Shown here: one piece after another, positions 1 to 5,279 of the stretch
How the letters are laid out: each line of letters begins with the position of its first letter
Numbering within the stretch: the first letter of the stretch is position 1
NCBI GenBank assembly: GCA_031259185.1
Contig: JAIRLV010000236.1
Coordinates: 1-11,350, forward strand
DNA from: Elusimicrobiota bacterium
GTDB taxonomy: Bacteria; RUG730
Length of the DNA: 11,350 nt
Reading direction: 5' to 3'
Position numbers and translations under genes: made by a program
Notes under the pieces: generated by a model
The model's input: the letters and a program-made list of their open reading frames with translations, nothing else
The model's database searches: none
What the model was told of the DNA's origin: nothing

Positions 1-150
1 TGGGATGCCTGCCATAACACCTTGTTTTTTCAAATTACTTGCCTCAATAATGTTTCTACTCCCACCATTTGGGATTGCAAATATATCTATTCGCTTATAC
101 CTGCAATACATTATTACTACTTCTTGTTCTTTTGCTTCTTTTGATTTCAT
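1..150 (-). CDS. VRR-NUC domain nuclease, N-terminal 50 codons (cut by window edge)
   Basis: The first 50 codons of a protein that continues past position 1. After a charged N-terminus (MKSKEAKEQEV) the residues IFAIPNGGSRNIIEASNLKK (23-42), followed by QGVMAGIP, match the core of the VRR-NUC domain, a PD-(D/E)XK-like nuclease fold. In that family the PNGG, E-A-x-x-L-K and GVxxGxPD elements are conserved; the next codon beyond the edge should be Asp. Stand-alone VRR-NUC proteins of about 90-130 residues are common late in phage early operons, where they probably act as structure-specific or Holliday-junction-type endonucleases. The start has GAGG nine bases upstream and overlaps the stop of the preceding membrane protein (TAATG), so the two are translationally coupled. 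The family call is firm; the exact substrate is not visible. Confidence 0.85.
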   Translation of the reverse strand, partial: MKSKEAKEQEVVIMYCRYKRIDIFAIPNGGSRNIIEASNLKKQGVMAGIP

Positions 151-314
151 TATAATAATCCTCTTTGTAATAATTCTCCATATACACAAGCACAAAACAT
201 TAATACTTTTGATAATATAAATACGCTAACTATTATCGCATCATATTTATTTGTATCTTTTGTCTTGACGGGACATAAAATATAAATTATAGCTATTATC
301 CAAACTATAGTCAT
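150..314 (-). CDS. Small two-segment membrane protein, unknown
   Basis: A 54-residue ORF between the 182-residue gene and the VRR-NUC gene. It begins six bases after the upstream stop and its stop shares a base with the next start (TAATG). That packing in both directions is the main reason to accept it. The protein is hydrophobic at both ends: residues 2-14 (TIVWIIAIIYILC) and 25-44 (around DAIIVSVFILSKVLMF). They are separated by a short basic and polar loop (PVKTKDTNKYD), which gives a hairpin topology with little outside the membrane. No clear ribosome binding site precedes it, so translation probably depends on coupling. The size and topology resemble small phage membrane proteins in general, but nothing specific identifies a function. 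Confidence 0.6.
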   Translation of the reverse strand: MTIVWIIAIIYILCPVKTKDTNKYDAIIVSVFILSKVLMFCACVYGELLQRGLL

Positions 315-319
315 TTTTT

Positions 320-868
320 TTATATCTTATTATAGTCAATCTTTTCTAGATTATTATTCACAAATTCATAATCCACACCATAGATACCAATTTTTTTTAG
401 GTCTCTTTTTACTTCATTATTATCAAAACGGTAATGATTACATCTATGTTCGTCTGTTAAATAATAACAGAAATCATTTGTATAGCCAATATATTTATCA
501 ATTATTACAAGTTTACTATTCTCTAATATTTCTTGTTCTAACGCCTCCTCTTCATTTATATATTCAACTATATCATCAATTTCAAACTCATCTCGTGGAA
601 TTTTTATGAATTTCCAGTTTTTATCTTTTTTATGTGTGATACCTAAAAACCCAATTAATTTACCTTTTTTTATAAAATCTAAATATTTTAAATCTGTCTT
701 GACAATAATTTCTGTGTCAATTATACCTCCTATCTGGCTATAGTTATTCCAAGAAATAATGTGATAGTATATTTTTTCACCTACATTAATAATTAAGTTT
801 AATGTTTTATAATTATTTAGCGTCCATATTTGCCCTACTCTTACATCTGTTATTTTTTGTAATTTCAT
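320..868 (-). CDS. Unknown phage early protein, 182 aa
   Basis: I do not recognise this protein. The open frame extends upstream to 973, but the start at 868 (MKLQKITDVRVGQIW) has an excellent AAAGGAGGT seven bases ahead, while the upstream extension overlaps the preceding gene. The N-terminal half is rich in alternating hydrophobic and polar residues, suggesting beta strands (VGQIWTLNNYKTLNLIINVG, then KIYYHIISW). An acidic patch follows around residues 105-125 (DEFEIDDIVEYINEEEALEQE). The C-terminal part contains aromatic and single Cys/His residues (FCYYLTDEHRCNHYRF) that do not form an obvious metal site. There is no signal peptide or membrane segment. It is likely a soluble accessory protein of the distal early operon. 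Confidence 0.8.
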   Translation of the reverse strand: MKLQKITDVRVGQIWTLNNYKTLNLIINVGEKIYYHIISWNNYSQIGGIIDTEIIVKTDLKYLDFIKKGKLIGFLGITHKKDKNWKFIKIPRDEFEIDDIVEYINEEEALEQEILENSKLVIIDKYIGYTNDFCYYLTDEHRCNHYRFDNNEVKRDLKKIGIYGVDYEFVNNNLEKIDYNKI

Positions 869-899
869 TTTTTTACCTCCTTTAGTACTTTTAATACTT

Positions 900-1124
900 T
901 CAAAATTTTTTTTGTGAATCTGTTCCATAAAATGTACTTGAATATCTTTCGTCTGCCAAATCAACCACGGCAAGCCGAAATTCGTTTATAATATCCAAGC
1001 AAAACAAACGATATTCAAAAAATCTTTGAGTATTATAAATTGAAAAGTTTATAATTTCGTCTTCAATTGTAGCATTTGGGAACATCTCTTTTATTATTGG
1101 AAATATTTTTTTTATTTTTTTCAT
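900..1124 (-). CDS. Unknown small protein, 74 aa
   Basis: Not recognised. It starts two bases after the stop of the preceding gene, with an AGGG motif lying in that gene's last codons. After a lysine-rich N-terminus the sequence alternates as short helices and strands (IFPIIKEMFPNATIEDEIINF, given in two overlapping parts: IFPIIKEMFPNA and TIEDEIINF). It ends in a polar tail (TFYGTDSQKKF). A 31-base gap with a strong ribosome binding site separates it from the next gene. Its size and position in a run of small orphan genes at the distal end of an early operon are typical of phage accessory or host-takeover proteins, but no specific function can be read from it. Confidence 0.7.
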   Translation of the reverse strand: MKKIKKIFPIIKEMFPNATIEDEIINFSIYNTQRFFEYRLFCLDIINEFRLAVVDLADERYSSTFYGTDSQKKF

Positions 1125-1126
1125 TT

Positions 1127-1357
1127 TTATTTCCCTAAAAATTCATTAATTAAATTATAAATAAACATTGAAGGAGGCACATGTTCGTTCTCCTCATTAA
1201 TTATTCCTACAATATCAAATGCTAAATCAAATATTCCGCCTGCTCCGCTCTCATCTATTGCGGGCTCTAAATCTAAATTATAATTATTTATATTAAGCCC
1301 TACATCTGCAATGTTCAACAAAAATTGCAATTTCTTTACTTTGTTTTTGTCTATCAT
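1127..1357 (-). CDS. Unknown small acidic protein, 76 aa
   Basis: Not recognised. The start has GAGGAAGT eight bases upstream, within the last codons of the Acb2-like gene, and its stop lies two bases from the next start. The first 35 residues suggest a basic helix followed by an Asn-rich stretch (VGLNINNYNLDLEPA). Then comes a flexible acidic and glycine-rich turn (IDESGAGGIFDLAFD) and a Pro-Pro-containing C-terminal helix (HVPPSMFIYNLINEFLGK). There is no signal peptide or transmembrane segment and the protein is net acidic. Tight coupling with the genes on both sides supports it being a real gene. Its role may relate to its anti-defence-like neighbour, but that is guilt by association only. 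Confidence 0.75.
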   Translation of the reverse strand: MIDKNKVKKLQFLLNIADVGLNINNYNLDLEPAIDESGAGGIFDLAFDIVGIINEENEHVPPSMFIYNLINEFLGK

Positions 1358-1362
1358 TTTTT

Positions 1363-1587
1363 TTACTTCCTCTGATTACTATAAAATTCTATTCTTTTTT
1401 TTAGAATAAAACTATATAATTGCATCGCATTTTTTTGTAGACGTAACATTTCATACTCTTCATTTTCTTCTTTCGTCCATTCTTCGTCTCTATGTCTCTT
1501 TAACGTTTCCTCTATCTTGTTTGTTAATCTAGCAATTTTACCCTTAAGCTCGTCAAGCTCAATAACTATTTTTTCTAAAAAATCCAT
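1363..1587 (-). CDS. Candidate Acb2/Tad1-hairpin (crAss001_48-related) protein; possible cyclic-nucleotide sponge
   Basis: A 74-residue all-helical protein. Helix 1 covers about residues 3-33 (FLEKIVIELDELKGKIARL then TNKIEETLK), a short turn spans about 34-40, and helix 2 covers about 41-69. Helix 2 ends in the pattern L-x-x-Q-x-x-A-M-x-x-Y-x-x-I-L-x-x-R-I. This layout and the C-terminal pattern resemble the crAss001_48-related / Acb2-Tad1 hairpin family, about 70-95 residues long. Characterised members oligomerise and sequester CBASS or Thoeris signalling nucleotides. The start at 1587 has AAAGGAGG six bases upstream; a longer frame from a TTG at 1623 has nothing to recommend it. It sits among other small accessory genes. 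The family assignment is from recognition of the pattern and could be mistaken for any short coiled coil. The nucleotide-binding residues cannot be confirmed here. Confidence 0.55.
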   Translation of the reverse strand: MDFLEKIVIELDELKGKIARLTNKIEETLKRHRDEEWTKEENEEYEMLRLQKNAMQLYSFILKKRIEFYSNQRK

Positions 1588-1633
1588 AATATGCCTCCTT
1601 TTTTTAATTATATTTTTATACAACTTTTTTTAT

Positions 1634-2059
1634 TTAAAAATTTAAATCTAACTGTAAATTAACTTGTTTTTTTATAGAATATAATAAATTGTTTAAATAT
1701 TCCTGCGCCTCTTTTCTATTGCTGCCATCTTCTAAAATTGATATATATTCTAAAAAATTATTTATACTTATAAATTTTTGTTTTATGATTTCTAAATATT
1801 TTTTGCCCTTATTAGTTATTTCTAAATCTATAAAATTAAAAGTCCAATCTTTTTTATTTATTCGTGTTTTTGTTATATCTACCTCATACCACCAATAATT
1901 ATAATTTTCTGCTGTCAATTTTTTATAATTCAAAATTCCACTCTTAACTAAATAAACAGCGCATTCAAAATATTTTTTATTTTTTCTGTCAAAAACAATA
2001 TTTCTATTTATATTTTCTAATACAAATTTTATATTTTTTTCAATTAAAATATCTTTCAT
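1634..2059 (-). CDS. Unknown phage protein, 141 aa
   Basis: Not recognised. The start overlaps the stop of the preceding coiled-coil ORF (ATGA), and there is no good ribosome binding site, so it is probably translated by reinitiation. The N-terminal two thirds could be a winged-helix-like or alpha/beta domain. It contains IKFVLENINRNIVFDR and YFECAVYLVKSGILNYKKL, then a tryptophan-rich strand pair (YNYWWYEVDITKTRI, KKDWTFNFIDLEIT). The line ITNKGKKYLEIIKQKF looks like the end of a winged helix, where many have T-x-K-G-x-x-Y. A helical C-terminal tail follows (residues 100-141). It is cytosolic, with no signal or membrane segment. A DNA-binding role is possible but unproven. Confidence 0.75.
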   Translation of the reverse strand: MKDILIEKNIKFVLENINRNIVFDRKNKKYFECAVYLVKSGILNYKKLTAENYNYWWYEVDITKTRINKKDWTFNFIDLEITNKGKKYLEIIKQKFISINNFLEYISILEDGSNRKEAQEYLNNLLYSIKKQVNLQLDLNF

Positions 2060-2256
2060 CTTTTTTCAATGTCTCTAAGCCTTTTTTCTCTAATCCTTCT
2101 AATTTCTCTAATCCTTTTTTGATTATTAATATCTCTAACCCTTTTAAGTTCGCTATGTTCTTTAGATTTTTTTAATAAAAATCTATAATCATGCATCCAA
2201 ATTCTGCTTGCTTTCCCCAAGCTATCACTGGAATAAATGAACTTATTTGTTTCCAT
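2056..2256 (-). CDS. Charged coiled-coil ORF in the -1 frame of the truncated ssb
   Basis: A 66-residue open frame whose first 29 codons lie inside the ssb-like gene, in the -1 frame relative to it. From residue 21 on (MHDYRFLLKKSKEHSELKR) it is the only open frame. It is extremely basic and charged, with four in-frame repeats of the form K/R-R-(V/I/L)-R-(D/E), predicting a long single helix. No good ribosome binding site precedes either possible ATG: the GGAGA before 2256 is only one base away. However, the downstream gene starts on its stop codon (ATGA), which suggests that ribosomes do traverse this frame. It may be a genuine small gene, the fused remnant of another gene brought in by the event that cut ssb, or the product of frameshifting from ssb. 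Confidence 0.4.
   Translation of the reverse strand: METNKFIYSSDSLGKASRIWMHDYRFLLKKSKEHSELKRVRDINNQKRIREIRRIREKRLRDIEKR
2072..2145 (-). repeat. Four short in-frame direct repeats (AAAGGnTTAGAGA type)
   Basis: On the minus strand the motif AAGGnTTAGAGA or close variants occurs four times. On the plus strand the copies begin at 2072, 2087, 2105 and 2132. The spacings of 15, 18 and 27 bases are all multiples of three, so the coiled-coil frame is kept open and the repeats encode R-(V/I/L)-R-(D/E) units. This is compatible with slippage or recombination-driven expansion within a coding sequence. Confidence 0.75.
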
Positions 2257-2411
2257 TCTCCAGTTTGCGTATCCGGATAATTCTTGCTATACGCAATTGT
2301 AAAATTTACTACCGCTTGATTACTTTGCGTATATCTCAATTCTAAGTCCTTTGTAACTCTCCCTACTAAAAATATTTTATTTATTTCGGGTATCCTTAAA
2401 TTTTCTGCCAT
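2172..2411 (-). pseudogene. ssb: C-terminally truncated single-stranded DNA-binding protein
   Basis: Residues 11-71 are a clear bacterial/phage SSB OB-fold start: NKIFLVGRVTKDLELRYTQS, then AVVNFTIAYSKNY, and SSFIPVIAWGKQAEF. SSB acts as a homotetramer, coating single-stranded DNA during replication and recombination. Similarity stops abruptly after GKQAEF; eight unrelated residues (GCMIIDFY) and a stop follow. At 79 residues it lacks the last OB-fold strands, the linker and the acidic C-terminal tip that binds partner proteins; typical SSBs have 110-180 residues. Neither other frame downstream restores SSB sequence, so this looks like a recombination or deletion junction rather than a one-base error. 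The usual Phe/Trp positions of the early strands are present. A 79-residue fragment is unlikely to fold normally, so I treat it as broken, although a specialised product cannot be excluded. Confidence 0.75.
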
Positions 2412-2453
2412 TATTCGTTCTCTTTTTGTATTTTTTTATGTTCCTTTGCATCG

Positions 2454-2664
2454 CTAAAACAACACATCTTTTTGTATTTTTTCAAAAAATTTATTCTTTT
2501 TTTTAGCTCTATTTGAAAATTTTACATTTATTTGTTTTTCTGCAATCAAATCGTCTAAATCTGATTTTGTTATTCCTAATGCTTCCATTGTCTCCATTCT
2601 CCCTTTCTCAATAAGTATTTTTTTTCAAATCTTCCGTTTTTATATTTATTTTTGTTTTAAACAT
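2454..2664 (-). pseudogene. Small gene split by a one-base frameshift in an A8 run
   Basis: The start at 2664 has a good GAGG five bases upstream but gives only 18 residues (MFKTKINIKTEDLKKNTY) before a stop at 2608-2610. A 47-codon frame follows from ATG 2597 (or 2588) to a stop at 2454. If the run of eight A residues at 2618-2625 is read as seven, the two halves join without interruption: residues IKTEDLKKILIEKGRMETM continue as EALGITKSDLDDLIAEK. That junction makes one coherent amphipathic protein of about 69 residues. I do not recognise the family. Alternatives are a sequencing indel, a real mutation, or rescue by polymerase slippage on the A run. The downstream half could also be translated alone, since GGGAG lies near its ATGs. 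Confidence 0.55.
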
Positions 2665-2819
2665 TTTTCCTCACTTATCAACATTTTACCTTTTCTTGTT
2701 CGCATCCTTGCTATTTCATCTTGCCTAGTCACTCTAAAAATATTACTCATTTTCAAAATATTCGATGATATTTGCGTATATCTGTAGTTTTTCATACTAG
2801 ATCTTCTATCATCCATCAT
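2646..2819 (-). CDS. Small basic protein overlapping the replication gene, 57 aa
   Basis: A frame opening at ATG 2819 or 2816, inside the last codons of the replication gene, and reading MMDDRRSSMKNYRYTQISSN, then ILKMSNIFRVTRQDEIARMR, then a Lys-rich tail. It ends 19 bases inside the next small gene. There is no ribosome binding site of its own, so it would rely on coupling to the replication gene's stop at 2809-2811; an internal ATG at 2795 is an alternative. The predicted protein is basic and mostly helical. It fills what would otherwise be an empty gap in a gap-free operon, and that is the main support. Function unknown. Confidence 0.45.
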   Translation of the reverse strand: MMDDRRSSMKNYRYTQISSNILKMSNIFRVTRQDEIARMRTRKGKMLISEEKCLKQK

Positions 2820-3861
2820 CGCCATTTGCTATTTCTTTCAACATCCTAGCAAAATATGCTCCATAATTGCTAATCGTATTACCGTGATTTTTCAATGTCT
2901 CGCTAAATTCATACAAAATCCCTTTGACTCTGTCTACTCCTAGTTTCGCTATCATTTTCAACCAAAAATCCGTTGACTTCGTGTCATGCGTAAGCTTGAT
3001 TATCTCGTCCAATACTCTACTCGTCTGTGATTTCAAACTAATATCTTTTGCTTCTTGTTGTGAGCTAATATTTTTTTGAAATCCCGCATTTGCATTTTGA
3101 GAGAAAAATTTGTTTTGTATGCCAATATTTTCTGTCTCTTGTTGTGGACCAATATTGACTTCAATTCCTTCTTTCTCTCTCTCTTTCTCTTGTTTTGTGA
3201 GCGTAAGCGATGTCGTTTCTTTCGTTTCTTCCTCTTGGTTCCGTTCGCGCGCACGTAACTTAGAGCTTAATATACTATAAGAAACGACTCTACTCACTTC
3301 AGAAAGAAAATCTTCTTCTTTTCTTTCGTTTACTTTACTTTCCTTTAGTTTACTTTCCTTTACTTTACTTTGTGCACTTAATGTTGACAATAACTCGGTT
3401 TTTGCATGCATAATGTCAGCATTAACCGAGTTATTGCTTACATTAATTGAGTTATTGCTTACATTAACATTTTTGTAATCTTTTAATTCTATTAATATGT
3501 ATTCTTTTTTAATTTCTATTTTTTTTCTTCTGTTAACTATCAGAAAAAACCTTTTTTGTATCCCTTTACTTGTCAATATCCCATATCTTTCATATAAGTT
3601 TTTATCAAATATATCCCTCTTTATTGCTGTTTTAATGTAAGCATTAATTGAGTTATTGCTTACATTAACTTGCTTTGATGTAAGCGACAATTCATCTTCA
3701 TCCCATTTTATGTAATATCCGTTTTTATATATCTTTTGAAATATTTTGATTATAAATCCAAACCCTTGCAATCCATATTCTGCTTCAAATAATTCTATTT
3801 TAGAATCTAAATTTATATCTAATGGAAAATAATCTAATCCTGTTTTTATTGGTCTTGCCAT
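2809..3861 (-). CDS. Phage replication initiator with Lin1244/Lin1753-like (DUF4373) N-terminal domain
   Basis: The N-terminus ARPIKTGLDYFPLDINLDSK followed by IELFEAEYGLQGFGFIIKIF matches the Lin1244/Lin1753-like domain of phage and plasmid replisome organisers. It is a winged-helix DNA-binding domain covering about residues 6-110 and including FDKNLYERYGILTSKGIQKR. The middle (about 130-280) is low-complexity and highly charged, with NVSNNS(I/V)N repeats and KVKESK repeats. The C-terminal 65 residues (VLDEIIKLTHDTKSTDFWLK onward to MLKEIANGDDG) form a helical module like the DnaD-type or helicase-loader-interacting tails of such proteins. The expected role is binding the phage origin and recruiting host helicase and loader. 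Repeats inside the gene (3389-3685) look like that origin, as in lambda O. The start has AAAGGT eight bases upstream. 350 residues is within the family range. Confidence 0.85.
   Translation of the reverse strand: MARPIKTGLDYFPLDINLDSKIELFEAEYGLQGFGFIIKIFQKIYKNGYYIKWDEDELSLTSKQVNVSNNSINAYIKTAIKRDIFDKNLYERYGILTSKGIQKRFFLIVNRRKKIEIKKEYILIELKDYKNVNVSNNSINVSNNSVNADIMHAKTELLSTLSAQSKVKESKLKESKVNERKEEDFLSEVSRVVSYSILSSKLRARERNQEEETKETTSLTLTKQEKEREKEGIEVNIGPQQETENIGIQNKFFSQNANAGFQKNISSQQEAKDISLKSQTSRVLDEIIKLTHDTKSTDFWLKMIAKLGVDRVKGILYEFSETLKNHGNTISNYGAYFARMLKEIANGDDG
3329..3371 (-). repeat. KVKESK-encoding tandem repeat in the replication gene
   Basis: An imperfect array of TTTACTTTCC/TTTAG-type units on the plus strand, encoding SKVKESKLKESKVNE on the minus strand. 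It is purine-rich on the coding strand and lies about 18 bases from the iteron-like repeats. Similar Lys-Glu-Ser repeats are common in this protein family, so the repeat may reflect a flexible linker. Because of its position it could also contribute to strand opening at an internal origin. Confidence 0.7.
3389..3685. repeat. Iteron-like direct and inverted repeats inside the initiator gene; candidate replication origin
   Basis: The 19-bp sequence GAGTTATTGCTTACATTAA occurs perfectly three times, at 3428-3446, 3449-3467 and 3650-3668. The first two are 21 bp apart, two helical turns. Its core GCTTACAT also appears inverted as ATGTAAGC at 3635-3642 and 3678-3685, giving five perfect cores; a one-mismatch copy lies at 3413-3420. 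Two perfect inverted repeats result: TTAATGTAAGC (3632-3642) with GCTTACATTAA (3658-3668), and AATAACTCGGTT (3389-3400) with AACCGAGTTATT (3424-3435). Iterons inside the initiator gene are the known arrangement of lambda ori within O. Part of the repetition is also visible as repeated protein sequence (NVSNNSIN), so a purely protein-level explanation remains possible. Confidence 0.6.
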
Positions 3862-3911
3862 AATTTACCTTTATTTTCACTTTGAAATCCTGCAGTATCC
3901 CAAAGTTTTTT

Positions 3912-4145
3912 TTACTTATTTTGTTTTAAACTAAAATGTTTTATCGTTGTTAATCTATCAAGTTCTTTCATAAGTATTTCTCTATCTTTTTCATTATCTT
4001 TAAAATGCATAATCTTTAATAATTTTTCTGTTACGTTCTTTATTTTTGTTTCAATATTTTCCTTCTTTGGTTTTTTAAGTTCAAAATCACAAAAACAAAA
4101 TTGTTTGTTTTTTTCTTTTATTTTAATATCTTTAAATATTACCAT
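3912..4145 (-). CDS. Unknown small lysine-rich protein, 77 aa
   Basis: Not recognised. A strong AAAGGAGG lies six bases before the start. The N-terminal 25 residues form likely short strands with a C-x-C pair (NKQFCFCDFELKKP). The rest is a highly charged two-helix region (ENIETKIKNVTEKLLKIM, then EKDREILMKELDRLTTIK). Two cysteines alone do not make a zinc site. It lies directly upstream of the replication initiator in the same operon, so a replication-accessory role is conceivable, but nothing in the sequence shows one. Confidence 0.75.
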   Translation of the reverse strand: MVIFKDIKIKEKNKQFCFCDFELKKPKKENIETKIKNVTEKLLKIMHFKDNEKDREILMKELDRLTTIKHFSLKQNK

Positions 4146-4185
4146 CTAAAACCTCCTTTTTTTTATAATTTTTATAATCGCTTTA

Positions 4186-4500
4186 TTAATTCATTGGCGT
4201 GCGATATCTACTTATCAGATAACTTTCCATTTCTTCTAATTCTTTTTTTATTTGATTTCTAACCTCTTGTACTATTTCCTCTATTGTTAACTTTTCAAAT
4301 TCATACTTTATTTGTAATTCTCTAAAATCAAATAAAAACTTAAATAGATCGTTAAAATTAGGCTTTAAAATTTGAAAATTTTGTCTTGTAGTTTCAAAAC
4401 CATCATTAATTATTAATTTTTTCACATATTTATTTATCGTCTCTATATCATACTTGGCAGCCAATTGATTTAAGTCTCTTATCAAGTAAGTTAAATTCAT
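4186..4500 (-). CDS. Unknown helical protein, 104 aa
   Basis: Not recognised. Its ATG overlaps the stop of the 196-residue gene (ATGA), and AGGAG lies eight bases upstream. The protein is mostly helical: MNLTYLIRDLNQLAAKYDIE at the start, and an acidic-basic helix near the end (LTIEEIVQEVRNQIKKELEE). Between them is a hydrophobic and aromatic stretch (FNDLFKFLFDFRELQIKYEF). It is soluble with no signal peptide. The tight coupling to the upstream gene suggests the two products work together or are needed in equal amounts. Confidence 0.8.
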   Translation of the reverse strand: MNLTYLIRDLNQLAAKYDIETINKYVKKLIINDGFETTRQNFQILKPNFNDLFKFLFDFRELQIKYEFEKLTIEEIVQEVRNQIKKELEEMESYLISRYRTPMN

Positions 4501-5087
4501 TTTTTTTCTCCTATTTTATTATTTTTATCACCAACAATTTCTATACTGTTTTTTATCACATCTATACAATTCGTAGAGAGAAATACTCCCCTCGTTGGGA
4601 TTGTTATATCCCCTGCAGATTTACTATAATTCAGTTCTATCTTATTCACTTTCTCATTCTTTGTATCTGCTGACACCGCTACGCTATTCAAAATCGCTCC
4701 TCTATTAATTTCTTGACCTATATTTGACAGCAATTCCTCTAATATCATAGTCAAATTCAACTTCACGATTTTTACAATTTCAATTGTCCTTTCATCTTTT
4801 TTTATATTTGCTATATATTTATCCCTCGCATCATATACTATTTGCGGAATAACATTTTTTAATTTTTCTTTTTGTTTTTCACTCAATTCTAAATCTATTG
4901 TCATAAATGATGCATTATGTAATTCTTTTGATATATCTTTAATTACATCATCGCAAATATCCTGCAAACTATTTAGATTTATTATTTCTTTTAATATTTG
5001 CTGTGTTGCTTCCTCTACTACTTTATTTTTTACTTCCTTCACTACATTCTCTACCTTAGCTCTTTCATTTTGTATTACGTTCGTCAT
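4497..5087 (-). CDS. Unknown phage early protein, 196 aa
   Basis: Not recognised. A good GGAG motif eight to nine bases upstream supports the start at 5087. Residues 1-140 are predicted helical and strongly charged, with a coiled-coil-like N-terminus (RAKVENVVKEVKNKVVEEAT) and a second helical block around 65-130. Residues 140-196 look different, with beta-rich and glycine-containing segments (SKSAGDITIPTRGVFLSTNC). That suggests a helical module followed by a small C-terminal domain. There is no membrane segment. It lies between the RecT gene and the replication genes, so a DNA-metabolism role is plausible by position only. Confidence 0.8.
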   Translation of the reverse strand: MTNVIQNERAKVENVVKEVKNKVVEEATQQILKEIINLNSLQDICDDVIKDISKELHNASFMTIDLELSEKQKEKLKNVIPQIVYDARDKYIANIKKDERTIEIVKIVKLNLTMILEELLSNIGQEINRGAILNSVAVSADTKNEKVNKIELNYSKSAGDITIPTRGVFLSTNCIDVIKNSIEIVGDKNNKIGEKK

Positions 5088-5103
5088 TTATTGTCTCCTT
5101 TAA

Positions 5104-5259
5104 TTATTTAAATATTTTTAATTTTTTTTGTTTATTTTTAATATAGAATTCTTTTATTTTTTCATATAGCGCTATCCCAAAATATATCATTATAAACATC
5201 GTCGCTAGTAATTGTATTATTAATATTATTGTTTCTATGTTATTATTTAGTTCAGTCAT
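5104..5259 (-). CDS. Single-pass small membrane protein, 51 aa
   Basis: A 51-residue frame in the 190-base gap between recT and the 196-residue gene. It has a short polar N-terminus (MTELNNNIET), one long hydrophobic helix at about residues 11-32 (IILIIQLLATMFIMIYFGIA) and a very basic C-terminal tail (KIKEFYIKNKQKKLKIFK). By the positive-inside rule the N-terminus would be outside and the tail in the cytoplasm. An AGGA motif lies about ten bases upstream. The composition is far from random for a translated AT-rich gap, since hydrophobic and basic blocks are cleanly separated. Small holin-like or toxin-like membrane peptides have such a layout, but an early-operon position does not fit a lysis gene. 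Function unknown. Confidence 0.6.
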   Translation of the reverse strand: MTELNNNIETIILIIQLLATMFIMIYFGIALYEKIKEFYIKNKQKKLKIFK

Positions 5260-5279
5260 TTTCTTTATTCCTATACTTT

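Noticed and set aside
5-220. Plus-strand hydrophobic ORF of 71 codons
   Set aside because: It is the complement of the VRR-NUC start and the 54-residue membrane gene, has no ribosome binding site, and the minus strand shows a clear VRR-NUC motif.
320-973. Longer version of the 182-residue gene starting at 973
   Set aside because: The extension overlaps the preceding gene by 74 bases and has no start signal, whereas ATG 868 has a strong AAAGGAGGT.
1689-1898. Plus-strand ORF inside the 141-residue gene
   Set aside because: Antisense shadow of a coupled minus-strand gene, with composition typical of reversed AT-rich coding sequence.
2377-2451. 24-codon minus-strand ORF between the frameshifted gene and ssb
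   Set aside because: Too short, no ribosome binding site, and it overlaps the ssb start in another frame.
3033-3258. ORFs on both strands inside the replication gene linker
   Set aside because: They arise from the low-complexity Lys/Glu-rich linker read in other frames.
3421-3468. Repeats resembling a CRISPR array
   Set aside because: The repeats are separated by only 2 bp in the tandem pair, lie within a coding sequence and have no spacers.
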